Assembly: GCA_029204225.1 (NCBI GenBank)
Contig: CM055114.1
Location: 14,901,371 to 14,965,370, forward strand
Reading direction: 5' to 3'
Length of the DNA stretch: 64,000 nt
Source: Diphasiastrum complanatum
Lineage: Eukaryota > Streptophyta > Lycopodiopsida > Lycopodiales > Lycopodiaceae
A program made the position numbers and the translations under genes. This document shows positions 32,761 through 46,797 of this stretch, in pieces (positions within the stretch are counted from its first letter, which is position 1; the number at the start of each line of letters is the position of its first letter). The notes beneath the pieces are model-generated. The model saw only the letters and a program-made list of their open reading frames with translations, ran no database searches and had not been told where the DNA came from.

Positions 32761-33729
32761 ATCAGATTACACCAATAAGCTCTCCAATTTGCAAATCAGA
32801 GACCTTGATCTCAGAAACCATGGCAAAATAAGGACAAAATTCAGCAACACTGATGGATCTATTACCAAATATCTATCAAAACTTTCAGAGAGTTATCCAC
32901 AGTCAGATCTAACATGGATGTAACAGATTACTAGTTTGCAAAAGTTAAGAATCAGAGAATCTCAAGATCTCGTCAAAAAACACTCAAAAAGAGCACTTTT
33001 TTCATGATTTTTAGAGATCTCTTGGGAGATAGCTCTTGATAGATCTGACCTAGATGCATCTATGAAAATCTCTGTGAGAGTTACTGATGGAAAAAACATC
33101 ATTTTTTAGTGTGTGCGAGGGTTCCAAGGAGTAGAATCTTTAGAATCCTTGCAGAGCATCAAGATCATTAAACCAACCTTCGCAAGGGGCATAAATGAAA
33201 TCAGAGCAGTGAAATTAGCCTATCTACATGGTCTAATCTCGAAAATCCAACCACAAGAGCAAGTTGTGCGAGCATTCACTTTCTACGAGGATTGAACCCT
33301 CGCAGAATCTTTGCAGGGCAATCAAATCACCTTCTGAACTCTCACAGACTTCTCTGAGGTCTTAGAATTTTGTGAAGAAGGTCCCTGCTAAAATTTGGGT
33401 AAAACTGAACAAGAAAAAGTGGATTTCACCTAATACGCATTCTAAATTCCAATATATAAGGGTTGAATTTGAGTCATTTGTCACCTTTCCTAGCGAAGCT
33501 CTATTCAAATTTCGACCAAAATTTTCAAGTTTTCCAAATGCAACCAAACTTCATACAAGCCATCATCTGCATACTCTAAACCTAGATCTGTGCTCTGAAC
33601 TGCCGTTACTACCATCCAATTCTTGTTTTCCACTATTCTTCTCTCAACAACTGCAATTGGCCAAAAATCAACTCCGAGCACGGCTGGACAACGACTGTAG
33701 ATGCCCAAAGGGCTCTCAACAAATTTTCC
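32760..33729 (+). other. Gypsy-leader-like sequence
   Basis: Contains several TGCGAGGGTT/CCTTCGCA variants (33110-33320), like the leaders at 28413-29560 and 58480-59240. No ORF with a known motif. Confidence 0.4.
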
Positions 33730-34104
33730 ATGAAGTATTTCAATTGTCCAGATCCAACAGTCCGTGCAGCAACAACTTACGTCCGGGACTTGGAATATCT
33801 GATGGGAATCGAGACCAAGTGGGATAACTTTTTCCTACCAATTTGTTTTGATCCGAATAAGGCATTGGCCTCAGATTGCATGGAGGATCAATTGGCAATC
33901 GCTCGTGTATATTACCGAAACGACCTTCTAGGCCACCCTTGGACGAGCCATTTTCAAGCTTGGATCGATGAACGATGGATCACCGGCGTCCACAAGTCCC
34001 TACACACAAGTAAGGACTTGAAAAATATTGGCAAAATCACCTTCATGGAAGATGTAACGACATACCTGATCAACCAGCGGCGAGCCAAGCGCTCACTTTA
34101 CTGA
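33730..34104 (+). CDS. Unrecognised ORF upstream of a gypsy LTR
   Basis: A 124-codon frame with natural composition: DPTVRAATTYVRDLEYLMGI, LPICFDPNKALASDCMEDQL, and a basic C-terminus NQRRAKRSLY. The upstream frame 33372-33827 overlaps it. It ends 46 bp before the TG of the LTR at 34151. It may be the 3' end of a gypsy accessory ORF or a captured fragment. No family assignment is possible by eye. Confidence 0.3.
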   Translation: MKYFNCPDPTVRAATTYVRDLEYLMGIETKWDNFFLPICFDPNKALASDCMEDQLAIARVYYRNDLLGHPWTSHFQAWIDERWITGVHKSLHTSKDLKNIGKITFMEDVTTYLINQRRAKRSLY

Positions 34105-34150
34105 ATTGGCAGAGTGCCAAGGGACCGGCACTACTTTAGGCCGTGGAACC

Positions 34151-34960
<810 letters not shown>

Positions 34961-34969
34961 TAGTGTTAA

Positions 34970-36417
34970 TGGTGCTAGTGTTAGGAAAAAAGTAGAGAAC
35001 AATCTAAAAGTAGTATGTATTCATAGTTAGGCACCTATCCAGTGTTCTAACCCTTGTTGACAGGCGGGAGGGCTACTACGATGCGAGATCTTTGACCCTA
35101 CAAAGCTGAGTCCATTCCTTAACTAAGGAATACTCTATCCCAAGAATACTGTATATCCAATGCACATAATTTTAACTGATGAATGATTCACTAATCATGC
35201 GTCTTATAAGCAATATAAAACAAAAACTATCAGTTTCTGGTGAATCCTCATTACACTGATCGTTTTACCAATTAACTTCATCTTGGAGTACTCAACTACT
35301 CAAATTAATTGCCAATGATTCAGAAATCTCAAATGTCTAGGTGAAGAATTCAATTATACTAGTATGACACCACATTTAGATCCTTACCCAAATCATTTAT
35401 AAGTAATCAATCTTCTATACAAGGATTTGTTAACTCTACAAGTATCTGTCATATAAGTTATGAATTCAACTAAATGAATTCTATCCAGGAAATTAATAAC
35501 CGGTATTAAGCAATTATTTACAGGGATTTACCAAAATCCTAACTGCGAAATACATTTCCTGATCACACTTACTACCTCTGATGTCCACTCTTCTTCCCTC
35601 CTTAGAATTTTCAGTTCCCTGAGAATCTTTTAGCAAAGATATCAAGAAGACGTAACGACATTAGTAAATGTTTAAAATTAATTATTGTAGGAAAAAGTCT
35701 TAAACAATTTAATTTCTATCCTATACTTGGGCTGAATAACCAATATACCAAAAAATCATCTACTAGCATGAAAACACTACAAGTTTGATCTTTTGAATAT
35801 AATTAACCATAGGATTTAACTGGAAAAGAAATCAGTTTTTTATTAATTCCTACTATTACGATTTTTCCAATAAAATTGGACTGTTTTTCCTTTTCACTCA
35901 ACTGGCTCAAGAATTACTTCGTTAAAGTGGTCATTTCGATGCAACTAATGGAAGTATATAAATAGAAAATTCAAAATCTGGACTACGGTATTCTAGTACT
36001 GTATTCGACAAAAAAAAATCCTTAAATCGATTACACCGAGAGTAATCTTACTCCAGAGTAGTATAGTACCTGGAAATCAAAATTCCCATTATTGGATACT
36101 TTTCTGGGGACCATTTCGTGAAGAACACAAATTTGTCGTTAGAATTAACACCACTACAAATTTATGCCTTCATCTCCATTCTTAAATGGAGAAATTGATA
36201 AATCCATCCTCAAGGTCAAATTAGGTAGATTTCTCAAAAACCACCTGTCTGAACTTGACTACAACTTGATTCCAGGATTGATTTTACCAAGGTTCCAAAA
36301 GCTCTTGGTTTACAAGAAGCTCTGGCCACAAATTTGTAACCAATCATGCAACTGTTAAGAAGTCCATGCAAGGCTTTCATAGGCCTAGCAAGATTAGGAA
36401 GTGTACCCATGCCACAA
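34970..36417. other. No assignable feature
   Basis: AT-rich sequence without recognised motifs. The short frame 36164-36358 shows no domain. Confidence 0.5.
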
Positions 36418-37076
36418 ATGTGAAAAATGCAAAAATAATCTTGGTAGAGGCCAAAAATCTTGTATATAGATAAACACACATGTGTGGAGCCTGTTCCCAT
36501 GTGTGAAACTAGTGTACTTGTCATGTACCATAATCATATATGTTGTACATATGATTTAATTCAAGTTCTAGTGGCTAAAAAGGCCAAAAACTAGTTTTCT
36601 AGACATATGACACATGACATTAGTCTATTGCTTGCATGAGCCACATCCTTTGGTTAGGTGTCACATCCCATGTGTAGAGGACAGCTCACACGTGTGGAAT
36701 AAGCTGAAGTAGGCGAATTTTGAAATCTAGAAGATTTCCAAGTAGATCTCCATATAGAAGGAAAATGGACCAAAAGTGCTCAAAATAGAAGTTTTTGTCC
36801 AAGTGTCAGGTTTGCATGATGAATCATCATATGACAAAGCACCTTCACACATGTGGGATCAGAGGGATGATCAGTACCACGAGCTCCCACTTATTGTATA
36901 TATAGAGCCACATTTGGCCATAATCATTGTGAGACACCAATCTTGGTTTTGGAAGAATTTTAAGTGATTCTCTCCATTTGTCTACATTTGTTTTGATTGT
37001 TTTGAGGTTCTATCAATGTGTACTTTATTTCCAGGTTGAAGTCCGTACTCAGACAGTTTTTCACACGTGTGAAACC
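36418..37076 (+). mobile_element. X LTR, plus-strand copy
   Basis: Starts TGAAAAATGCAAAAATAATC at about 36420 and follows the X LTR at 12627-11970 to the palindrome TTCACACGTGTGAA at 37060-37073, including the TATA-like TGTATATATAGAGCC near 36893. It has no polypurine tract or X internal sequence in front, so it is either a solo LTR or a truncated 5' end. Confidence 0.75.
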
Positions 37077-37079
37077 ATA

Positions 37080-38568
37080 AAGTACACTTACCTTCAATTA
37101 ATGATTGTTCTTGTTAGGATTTTGTGTCTAGAATTGATCTAGATTGATCTTAATCTAAAGTAGATTGATAGATCAAGTAATCTGACAACCAATTCCTCTT
37201 GAGGATCAGATTAGGATCCACTCTTGGTCCTTTTTGTACTTTTTTCCACAACAAAGCCCTAAAAAATTGAAAAAAACCAATTAACACTATGGCCGCCACT
37301 TCCAAACAGCTTCCAGCCGCGACCTAACTCTGAGAGAGAGACAAAACAGTTTTGTCATAGGCAGGACTCATGGAATACAGCTCTCCCTCTACCCTCTACT
37401 GCGCTCCATCAGCTGGCAAACAAACATGTATCATTAACCCGATTTTCCACAGTAAGCTCCAAGGCCAATCCATGCAAATCCAGGTCAGATGGCACTTTCC
37501 AATAGCCAATATCAAGCTTGGCTTCTACTCCACGATCCCACAATAGTATATGCATCTTTCTTAGCTACGTCAGGCCTTCTAGTTGCTCTGTGAAGGGCAA
37601 AAAATAGCATGTTAGTGGAAGATTGCAGGATTAACGAGTTCAGCCATCTTTGAGTCAAGAAATCTGTGATTCAGACCCCGCTAGCCAACTGTTGTGCTAC
37701 ATTCGACTAACCCCACAATTGTTTTCCTCTTGCCCTCAGCAAAAGAACAGTAGCAAGGAATCGACATCAATAGCAGAGATTTCTGGATCTTTGACAAGTC
37801 AGAAATTTTCTCATCACTATACTATTGTATCACAAAAATTAGAAGGCAGAGGGAACCGTTTCAACTTAAGGTTCATTCACACAAAGTATATCTTTCTTCT
37901 GGCCATCAGCTTTCCACAATCAAAACTTTAAGAGAAGAGTTTCATGTACTTATTCCAAGCATATGATTATGATCCTTCAATCAGCATGATATACAATATC
38001 ATACAGCTTAACTGGGAATAAAAAAGAATGATCAAAACTGTCTTAGCATTAAACTCTGCTCGAATTAAAGAAGTAGCATAGGACTCTTCCAATCAGTGTT
38101 CTCAAACATGCCAATTCACTGGAGGATTTGAATAAAGCAAAATTTCTAATCCTCAACATGCTTTCTGGAATCATTATTCTACTTAGCATACTATTCATAT
38201 TAGTCAAGAAAAATTGATTTACAATCAATCTTTTAATGAAACAAGTGGACAATGATTCAGAACCTTATGGAGTTATGCTAAAAACCATAATCCTTAATCC
38301 AGCAGAATTTAACAATAAAACCAGCAAGGAAATCTGTCCATGCATATCATTCATTCTATGTCAAAAGAAACCTTCCATAAAGCACTAGAAATTTAGAAAT
38401 GAATTTTCTACTAATTCACAACATCTTTATCAAAATTATACAAGTAGAAGAGCACTCTACCACCAAATCTTGAAAAGCATGCCTTCAACCATAAATACTG
38501 AATCCAACTCCATAATTCCCTTGAGAACATAGCACTCCCAATCCCATCCATGACCGCATCTTAGCCGG
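37080..38568. other. No assignable feature
   Basis: Mixed sequence; no recognised coding or repeat family. Some of 38460-38568 directly follows a primer-like site on the minus strand and may be an LTR-element leader. Confidence 0.45.
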
Positions 38569-39059
38569 CTCTGATACCAATATAAAGACCCTAAAGGATT
38601 GCCCCTAAGATGAGAATAGGAAAACACAATAGGAGAGACTATGGAGCCAAACCGCCCAACCAATCCTAGATCAAACCTAGATCTAGCCCCCAAGCCATGC
38701 CATGTGAAGCAAGAGGAGAAAAGAGAAACTGTTTACCTAAATCCAATATGTTGACGGGAGAATCCCTACCTTATTATATAGAGAGTAGAGTCCTGTGCAT
38801 GAAACCATGCAACCCCCATGCATGTCAACTATAAATAGATCACATCTCTTCATGCAGTCCTCCTGCCAATAACCGTCACACAAACATGCAATATTCTATA
38901 TGTCTCAATTAGAGTGTCTGGGTCCTCTCAAGGTAATTAGTCACAAACAAGCCTCAACATGGAATTAAATCTCGATGTGACCAATAATCTCAAGTACTGG
39001 AGGGTCGGTCTACCATATTAGGACTATTCTAGTTCCTTAACTGAATATGGCCATAACAC
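38569..39059 (-). mobile_element. Probable LTR with primer site (minus strand)
   Basis: TGGTATCAGAGCC on the minus strand (38581-38569) is a tRNA-Met primer site. The sequence above it has a TATA-like CTCTATATAATAAGG near 38770 and begins TGTTATGGCCATATTC at 39059. The 3' LTR end next to the primer site (TTTATAT) is not the canonical CA, so the limits are tentative. Confidence 0.4.
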
Positions 39060-39659
39060 ATTCTCTCCACCACCGTTCCACACACTAACCTTGTTCCACC
39101 TTTCGTTTCATCCACCTCCGCTCATCCCGCTATTACTGACACAACGACCAACAAATGTATGTGCGGCGTTGCCTCATCTTCCGCTAGCCCTCCTACCACA
39201 CGACAATACACCGCACCATCATGTCCTACATCAGCTTCTTCCACAACCACTACTTTTGCTTCCGTACAACTATCCATCGTTGCCACCACTTTTGCTCCTA
39301 TCGCTCCCATCCCCCTCCCTTCCACAACCACTCTCGCATCTTCCACTCCTACCATCACCATTGATTCTTCCATACCTCTTGCATCCACTTCTACCCCACT
39401 TCTCCACATAAATCCTCTTGATTCATAGATTTCTATTGACACACTCAACTGGATGAATCTCATTAACCTCTCGCCGCCCCTAAAAGGCTCCTCACCCCCA
39501 CTGTCTCCCTCCATCCCTGACACTGTCATTCAATTTCTCATCGTTCCTATCATCCCCTCCTTCGAGTAATCCATTTTTACTCCTTTCCAAACCACCACCA
39601 CTCCTTTCACACCTCCCACTTCGCCTCAATGACGCATTTGTACAGACAACATTTATACC

Positions 39660-40800
39660 ATCGTCGGAGCATTGCACCTGATGGCATGACAACATCAAAA
39701 AAACTCATTGAAGATGACAATGACAGTGTGTAGATCGTCCAGACAACAGCTCACCAAGCCCCAGCTAGACCCATCCTACCGGCCGGTCCCATGGACCTCG
39801 CAATGGCCTACCAAGTCTTGGGAACATTTGTCTTGGATGCGTTAGCGACCAAAACCATTTTCGACGGCCGAGTATTGGAGTTGGCCACAAGCAATACGAA
39901 GTTGAGAGCCGAAATCACCCAGCTCTAGCAGGATTTGCTAATAGCCCAACAATATGAGCAGGCAGAAAAGTCGGAGGTGTTGAAATTAAAAAAACACGAG
40001 GAAGGCCTCCACGGGTACATCAAGGCCCTTGCTACAGCTGCAACGACTGTCCAAGAAATCTAGTAGTAGAGACAACACAACGCCTCGCCCCGCTCCAGGC
40101 ACAACTCTCTATGCTTAGAACAAAAAATGCATGCCTAGGAGTGGAGGTGATGACCCTACAAGTGGAGAAAACAGCCTGACTAGCACAACCTGTACCTGCC
40201 AATCAACCTCTCAGCCAAGTAAAGATGGACCTATTCACGCAACAAGTGAAGGTATACCAGGCCAGTCTTGACAGCTATCAGGCAAATTTTGACAACTATC
40301 GAAGGAGTGCCATGCAAGAACTGGCCTATGCAAAGAGCGCCCTCAAGGCTTGCCAGCCCCCATGGTGATTCCAACACCACCCATGCTTGAAGCTGCACTG
40401 GCTAGTTCCAGCCAAGACAAAGAGAAATATGCAGTGGGGCTGGACTCTCAAGCACAAGCATCAGACACGATGGAGGCCAATGTGCAAGATCAGGGCCTAG
40501 ATCCCAACCAGGCAACGGATTTGAGCCACAACCAAGGGAAGCTCCAGGCCTCCACATCTCAAGGCTCGAGATCAATCTCTGCCAGCCGCGCCTTTTGCCA
40601 ACCCAAGTCCATGGAGGATAAGATCAACGCGTTCTTACTCAACCATCCCCATGAGTCTTCACGTGGCGGCTGGCACGTGTTGTTCTTAGCCCAAACAATC
40701 AAGGGCAATGAGCTCAAGTCACTCCCAACACTCCAATTCCAACCATTATTGGATCTGAAATGTGTTTTTTGGCTCTTTTTCTGGACAGATTGCCAACAAG
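39660..40800 (+). pseudogene. Degenerate coding-like region with coiled-coil character
   Basis: Plus-strand translations show long protein-like runs across frames and stops: PAGPMDLAMAYQVLGTFVLD, KLRAEITQL, then QYEQAEKSEVLKLKKHEEG with KALATAATTVQEI (heptad-like helix). The open frame 40350-40805 is P/Q/S-rich (MPAPMVIPTPPMLEAALASS). The pattern suggests a decayed accessory protein of a large LTR element or a host fragment. No conserved domain was recognised. It abuts a minus-strand gypsy LTR. Confidence 0.35.
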
Positions 40801-40879
40801 AGTGATTTTCTTTGATTTTAATGGGCTTTTTGGGTTTATGGAAGGGATTGGGTGCTTGGATCTGATACCTCCCACCTCA

Positions 40880-41678
40880 AAATCTCTTCCCACAGTACAT
40901 ACAAGCAAAAATCACGAAAAAAGATGCAAAACTAACCTCTATACCACGCTCTACTCTACTCTCCACTAACACCAACAAGTGACAAAATCTGATTCTTTTG
41001 TGAAAAGAAAGGGTGAGAAGAAGATAGTGAGAAAAAGAAAAGAATTGCGATGCGGTGAGACGAGTGGGTGGCACTCCCCGACAACATCGCCACTATTGTG
41101 TCGTAGATGTAGTATAGAGATTCGTCGCTGGGAGCAGCAACCACACCTGCATAGCATATGAAAAGAGAAGGGAAGAGAAAGGAGAGAGAGAGTAGAGAGA
41201 GACACTGAGAGTGAAACTGACAGAGCTTTTTTAGGAGAGAATGGAAGATACAATACAAAGGAAATGGCTCTCTTTTATAGATTTAAGAGGTGAGCCTCCT
41301 TCACTCTGATTGGCCATTTCATTGGGGCAAGGGTCCTAATCCAAGCCGTTTAAACTAACACAAAATGAATCTAGTGGTTCTAAGAAAGCACAAGGGCACT
41401 CACATGAAACATGTGAGTTCTAATTTGGGACCTTTTAGCTTTTTATTGGCAACTTGACTTAGGGCCTCTAATGTCATTTTAGAGTTTTAAGCCCCTAGTT
41501 GTTTATTCCTAAGGATTATAACTTGCTACTTGTGCTCATTGGGTTGGGCTTACACGCGCAGGATGCCAGTGCCCTCACACTTATTACTCTACCTGTACAG
41601 TGTACTATGGCGGGGCCCACTTGGAAAGGCTTGGCCAACAATACTTTAGTGGCGGGACCCACTACTAGGCCCCCAACA
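40880..41678 (-). mobile_element. Gypsy LTR (minus strand)
   Basis: On the minus strand it begins TGTTGGGGGCCTAGTAGTGG at 41678 and contains TGCGCGTGTAAGCCCAACCC and a TATA box (CTATAAAAGAGAGCC near 41270). It is related to the LTRs at 29588-30344 and 34151. The 3' limit is uncertain; a primer-like GGTATCAGATCC lies near 40866 on the same strand. Confidence 0.6.
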
Positions 41679-41699
41679 CTCTACAATGATACAAATTTG

Positions 41700-42590
41700 A
41701 AATTTAAGTCAGTCTTTACAAAAAATTGCCTATTCGATAAATAACTTGGGGAGCAAAAAATAGCTTCCCCTTCAAAACTACATATAGTAAACATCAAGGG
41801 TGACAATTGCAAGAAGTAGTTGTAGTACACATTGGCACTCCCACGACTTTGCGTACACAACAACGACTTGTCATAGTGGTCAATAACAACCAATCTAAAT
41901 ATTCATAGTGGTTAATAACAACCAATCTAAACATTCACCACAGGTAGGAAAATTAGAATCACTTATGATCTCAACTAGAAAAGATCTACTTCATTTTCCA
42001 TTTTCCTAGAAAAAAAGTTTGAATTCTATTACAAACAATATATGAAACCTTTGAGAGAGGTTGTAAGCAATACTATAAGAAGGGGTTGTTTAATATAAAT
42101 CTTAACAAGATAAATTTTGCCCAAGAAAAGAGACTAGATTCTATTCAATTCAAAATACTCAAACTCAAGAGCATTGTTGCATTCAAACCCGTTTGAATGT
42201 TTTTTCAAACTTGTTTGGAATCCTAACATTTCAAACACATGTGAAATCTCAAAATTTTCAAAATTATTTCTTTCTAGATCCTTGGGCACCAAAAAGGAAG
42301 TGAAGAGGTGCCCGTGTGAAATAAGCCTTAATCAAGAAAAAAAACAACCATTGCACCTTTCAAATCTTGAGCACATTTCATCCTGAATAAATGATTTAAA
42401 GGCTTTTTACAAAAAAAAGTATATTTTCGTGAATCACATCCAATGCTTTTCTTCAATTTACTTGCTCTTTCACCCACTTTCATGATATATTTGGCCTCTC
42501 AACCCTTGAATCAACACTTGGAGTGGTCAAAACTGAAAAAAATATACCTTAAAAAAATCGACAACATTTCAAATATTTGAAAAGTTTGAG
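41700..42590. other. No assignable feature
   Basis: AT-rich. A short direct repeat (GGTYAATAACAACCAATCTAAA at about 41877 and 41911). No gene recognised. Confidence 0.5.
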
Positions 42591-42591
42591 A

Positions 42592-43166
<575 letters not shown>

Positions 43167-43280
43167 ACATGTAAAGCACTCTTGCAAAAATTTGAAGTGC
43201 TTAAAATGCCACAAAGCATCATATATTAAAGATATATTGATGAAATGAGTCCCCTCAAACTGGGGTCTTCCACCTCACTA

Positions 43281-43402
43281 GAACTACTAAAGTCAGAGGA
43301 ACCTTAAGAAAATTCTTAAGGTTCCTCTACAAACAAGGTCGTCTATATGTCACTTAAACTATTAAAGTCATTGGAACCTTATTAAAATTCTTAAGGTTCC
43401 TC
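43281..43402. repeat. Tandem pair of palindrome-bearing units
   Basis: Two units about 85 bp apart share CTATTAAAGTCA and AAATTCTTAAGGTTCCTCTA. In unit 1, AGAGGAACCTTAAGAA and its exact reverse complement (43295-43310 and 43313-43328) are separated by two bases. Unit 2 keeps the right arm and a mutated left arm. Confidence 0.85.
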
Positions 43403-43547
43403 TATACTAAAGACACTAAAATTTTAAATTTTTGGGAGCCATTTAAGGCACTTGAAGCTGGGGATTCCCCCATACTTACACGTCTCACACCTCCAAGTGC
43501 CCACTACCTTGTAGCCCAGCCCCGCCCCCCCCAACAAACACACGCAA

Positions 43548-43555
43548 TATAAATA
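43548..43555 (+). promoter_or_regulatory. Candidate TATA box for the DUF26 gene
   Basis: TATAAATA about 180 bp upstream of the chosen ATG and just before the GT array. Position is plausible for a plant promoter; no other evidence. Confidence 0.35.
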
Positions 43556-43561
43556 TATACA

Positions 43562-43564
<3 letters not shown>

Positions 43565-43609
<45 letters not shown>
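43565..43609. repeat. (GT) microsatellite
   Basis: About 45 bp of GT in the putative 5' UTR of the DUF26 gene. Confidence 0.95.
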
Positions 43610-43611
<2 letters not shown>

Positions 43612-43729
43612 CAATTCAGAGAGCAAGATTGATGCTTTAGCTTTGCAGTTGCAAGTGAGAAAATCTCTCCTTGAGTGCTACATCCAGCGAGCAAGGCAGC
43701 CAGGGAAGGAAGTGGTAAATCGTAATACC

Positions 43730-44140
43730 ATGGGATACATGTTGGTGTCTCTCTTCTTACATTTCCTCTATGTGTTCTTTTGGGCAGATTTGGGAGACTA
43801 CGCATATGCATCTGATACATCTTCTAACTGGTTCACAAAAGACATCAATGGGTCTTGCAATTCATTCACACTTCTCAACAACGACACTCGTTTGCAGCAA
43901 AGTGCAATTTTGACTTCTGTGGTGATCACTATTGCATCAATCAGTGCAAATCATTCTTCCTCTATAAATACCACAAATTACTTCAATGAGGCAATTTGCA
44001 ATAACACTCTTACCACGGGGGAGTGCCTGACGTGCCTTAGTTATACATTGAATGCTGCTAACATAGGTTGCACCCAAGCCCTTGGAGTCAATATGCATAC
44101 GGTAGGCTGTCGTCTCCATTATGAAATCTATGAGAACTAA
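43730..44140 (+). CDS. Secreted DUF26 (ginkbilobin-like, Gnk2-homologous) protein
   Basis: 136 codons. The ATG at 43730 was chosen over the in-frame 43565 start because the latter only adds translated GT repeats, while MGYMLVSLFLHFLYVFFWAD is a good signal peptide. The mature part has the DUF26 signature C-x8-C-x2-C (C90, C99, C102), followed by C114 and C127 with the family spacing x11 and x12, plus C43. It ends CRLHYEIYEN, like the usual C-x-[VI]-x-YE-x-Y end of the domain. Several N-x-S/T sites suggest glycosylation in the secretory path. DUF26 proteins include ginkbilobin-type antifungal lectins, secreted cysteine-rich repeat proteins and the outer part of CRK receptor kinases. Here a single domain is followed by a stop; no transmembrane or kinase exon is seen downstream. 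It could be a small apoplastic protein or the stump of a CRK. Confidence 0.8.
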   Translation: MGYMLVSLFLHFLYVFFWADLGDYAYASDTSSNWFTKDINGSCNSFTLLNNDTRLQQSAILTSVVITIASISANHSSSINTTNYFNEAICNNTLTTGECLTCLSYTLNAANIGCTQALGVNMHTVGCRLHYEIYEN

Positions 44141-45318
44141 GCTGGTTGGTGGCGGTGCAAAAATATCACCACATTATGCACTTTGCCGCAGGAGCATTAA
44201 GTTCCACAATAGAATTATTGTGATGATTATCTCAAAGTCGTCGTGGTTTTTTTTCTTAAGGAGGTTTAAGCTAGAAGATGTTTTTTCATGTTATCCTTTG
44301 AAATTACAAGAATTTTATTTTCTCACTTTCCAAAGTTAATAAAAAAGTTGCTCTCTATTTTTAGATCACCTTACTTTATTAGAGTGAATGGAAGGATTGG
44401 CAATTGTAGCATAGTGCCTTGAATCATTTTCAATGTTTATGTATTCAAATTTAAAAGATAATTGTTCTCTCCTTGGAGTTCTTATATTGTGGACACTACT
44501 AAGCTTTGCCATGGTACCATAAATTGTGACATTTTTTTAAAAGATGAGATGTCACTCTTAGGTGAGTTTGGGCACTAAAATGAGTATATCTAATTTTTAA
44601 TGCTTCTAAAATGCAATATTTGTGTCTTTTTAGTTTTTTAATAGTTTGAATGCGTTGAGTAAGGCAATGGTTCTTGTGATGTGTCAATCACCTTGTTTTC
44701 TATTGCAATATTCCTCTTGTAGATTAATCCTCTAACACCTTCCTAAACTTTCCTTACTCTTGTATGTCCTTTGTGAGGCCAGGTGAAGTAGAATCCTGTG
44801 CTTCAAGGAGAGAAAATATCTTAGTTACCATTCTACTTACTGAAACATGCTAGTGGATATTGGTATACAAGTGTGACACAAATCTTTCAATGTTTTTCTT
44901 GCCCCATACTAAGAAACCCATCAATTTGCCATAATCATCCACCTTTTGAAGGTGTCATGTGCCAATCTTAGCATTAAAATTACATGTAATCCATTCTTAA
45001 GCATCAAATTTGCATAACAAAACAAGAAATCAAGAAACTAGATAAAATTGGCAAATTTTCATCAAATTAGACATAGTAGGATAAAAATTTTCATCATTAA
45101 TGATCATTCAATACATTGGGCCTGAATCTAGTGCATGATCAAAGCTCTCATGTGATTTCAGGCACATAAACCACAAAACACATCAAGAAAGCTCTCAAAG
45201 AGAAGCTTTGCCTCTCTAGTATGAGTTTGCGGCCTTATCTTAAATGGGCCTCTCAACCATTATTACAATCCGCTATTTACAAGTATAGCATGGTTGTTCA
45301 AGCAAACAAACTTATTCT
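44141..45318. other. No assignable feature
   Basis: AT-rich 3' flank of the DUF26 gene. No kinase exon, transmembrane exon or repeat family was recognised up to segment P. Confidence 0.5.
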
Positions 45319-45596
45319 CTCTCTCTCTCTCTCTCTCATGGGCTCTGTTACGTACATATATCACTCTATTTGCTTTGCAAACCTCTGTAGAATGCAAATT
45401 CATGTACTAACCTTATTTACTTGTCGGGGCGAAAGAAAAATGCCCTGCTATGATAGAAGACCCCACTTATGAAAAAAAGTTTTTTTTTAAAAAAAATGGT
45501 AGTCTTTCCAAGGGCCAAGATCTGTGCACATTTTGAATAGTCAATCTAACGGTGAGCAGCAATTTGCACTTAGTACACCTAAGTGTCCTCTGGTGC

Positions 45597-45602
45597 TATA
45601 AA
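45597..45602 (+). promoter_or_regulatory. TATA box of segment P, copy 2
   Basis: TATAAA in GTGCTATAAAGAGGGAAG, conserved with copy 1. A start of transcription about 30 bp downstream would make the CT array part of the 5' UTR. Confidence 0.6.
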
Positions 45603-45647
45603 GAGGGAAGTCACAAAACCCTATTCACTTTCCCTCATACTTTCCTA

Positions 45648-45778
<131 letters not shown>

Positions 45779-46728
45779 TCAGCCTTGCTCTACTGGTGCA
45801 TTTCTGTACGGTGATTGCAATCGAAGAGGAATACTCGTGAATGCTACAAGATGTGCAATCGTGTGAACAATATTGCAACCTAAGGTGAGAATGGTATGAG
45901 GAATGCTAGCTCGCTGATACTAAAGGTTATGTACTGTGCTTTATGATTATGAATGGATGCTTACAACTTGCTGTGATTACCATTGTGTAGTAGCAAGTTG
46001 TGACTTGCAAAACTGTGATTCGGCATTCTTACAAGCAAACGCTACCTCAAGGAGCAATAGTGGGCACCTTTACAGGTATTTTTTCTACCAAGAATTGAGT
46101 TTTGGTTGGTGCTGGACAGTGATCCAGGTGTATACCATAAATCGCACTATTTTTTGTTGATAAGAAGTCGCTGGCCAACACTATCTGTATAGCGGAATGG
46201 GCCGTTGGCCAGCGCTCCTTTTTGAGTGTGAAATCCATGTTACTATAGCGATGAAGCATGGCCTTGCATGCATACATATTTCCACGCATTTTACAACATC
46301 TAAGGATTGAGAAAGTGCGATGGACCGCTGGCCTTGCTTATGGTTTCCAGAGATAACACTGATGGATACATATATGTTATTGATAAGAGCATTCCTGCTA
46401 CTCCATTGGTTGTAGCTTGCTATGATTGGGTGCTCTGGATGATTGCTATGATTGTATGATAGTTCGCTGCCTCTGATTAAGAGTAGAATGACTTCTAAGA
46501 AGTGTAAACGTAAAAGAAGCTTGGTGTAAGTGTTTCTTCCTAAGACGTATGCACCAGACATGAATATCTGTATGATGTGGGTATTGTGGGAAAACAATTG
46601 CTCTTGAATAAAGTTGAATGATAAGCTAGTAATCTGCAGCTAAATGATGGGTTAACTATTGCTAAAGACTATGAGGATGATAGAAGTACTATACGCTTAA
46701 CACAATACTTTTGGTTGGATTCTCTTAG

Positions 46729-46797
46729 CACGTAGGTGATTTGTTAAAACAGCTGAAGATGGATAATTCGCAAGAGATGACTTCGTCTATCATTCAG
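46729..46797 (+). other. Candidate first coding exon (MDNSQEMTSSIIQ), copy 2
   Basis: Flanked by TTAG and GTACAA splice signals. ATG at 46759 (GAAGATGG context), 13 codons ending exactly at CAG/GT. Conservation of frame and both splice sites in the two copies supports a real exon. The gene is not identified. Confidence 0.5.

Noticed and set aside
33730-34104. Assigning the 124-codon frame to a named host protein family
   Set aside because: No motif supports any particular family; kept only as an unrecognised ORF.
39091-39411. P/L-rich 106-codon frame and its antisense partner
   Set aside because: C-rich low-complexity stretch; biased composition and no motif.
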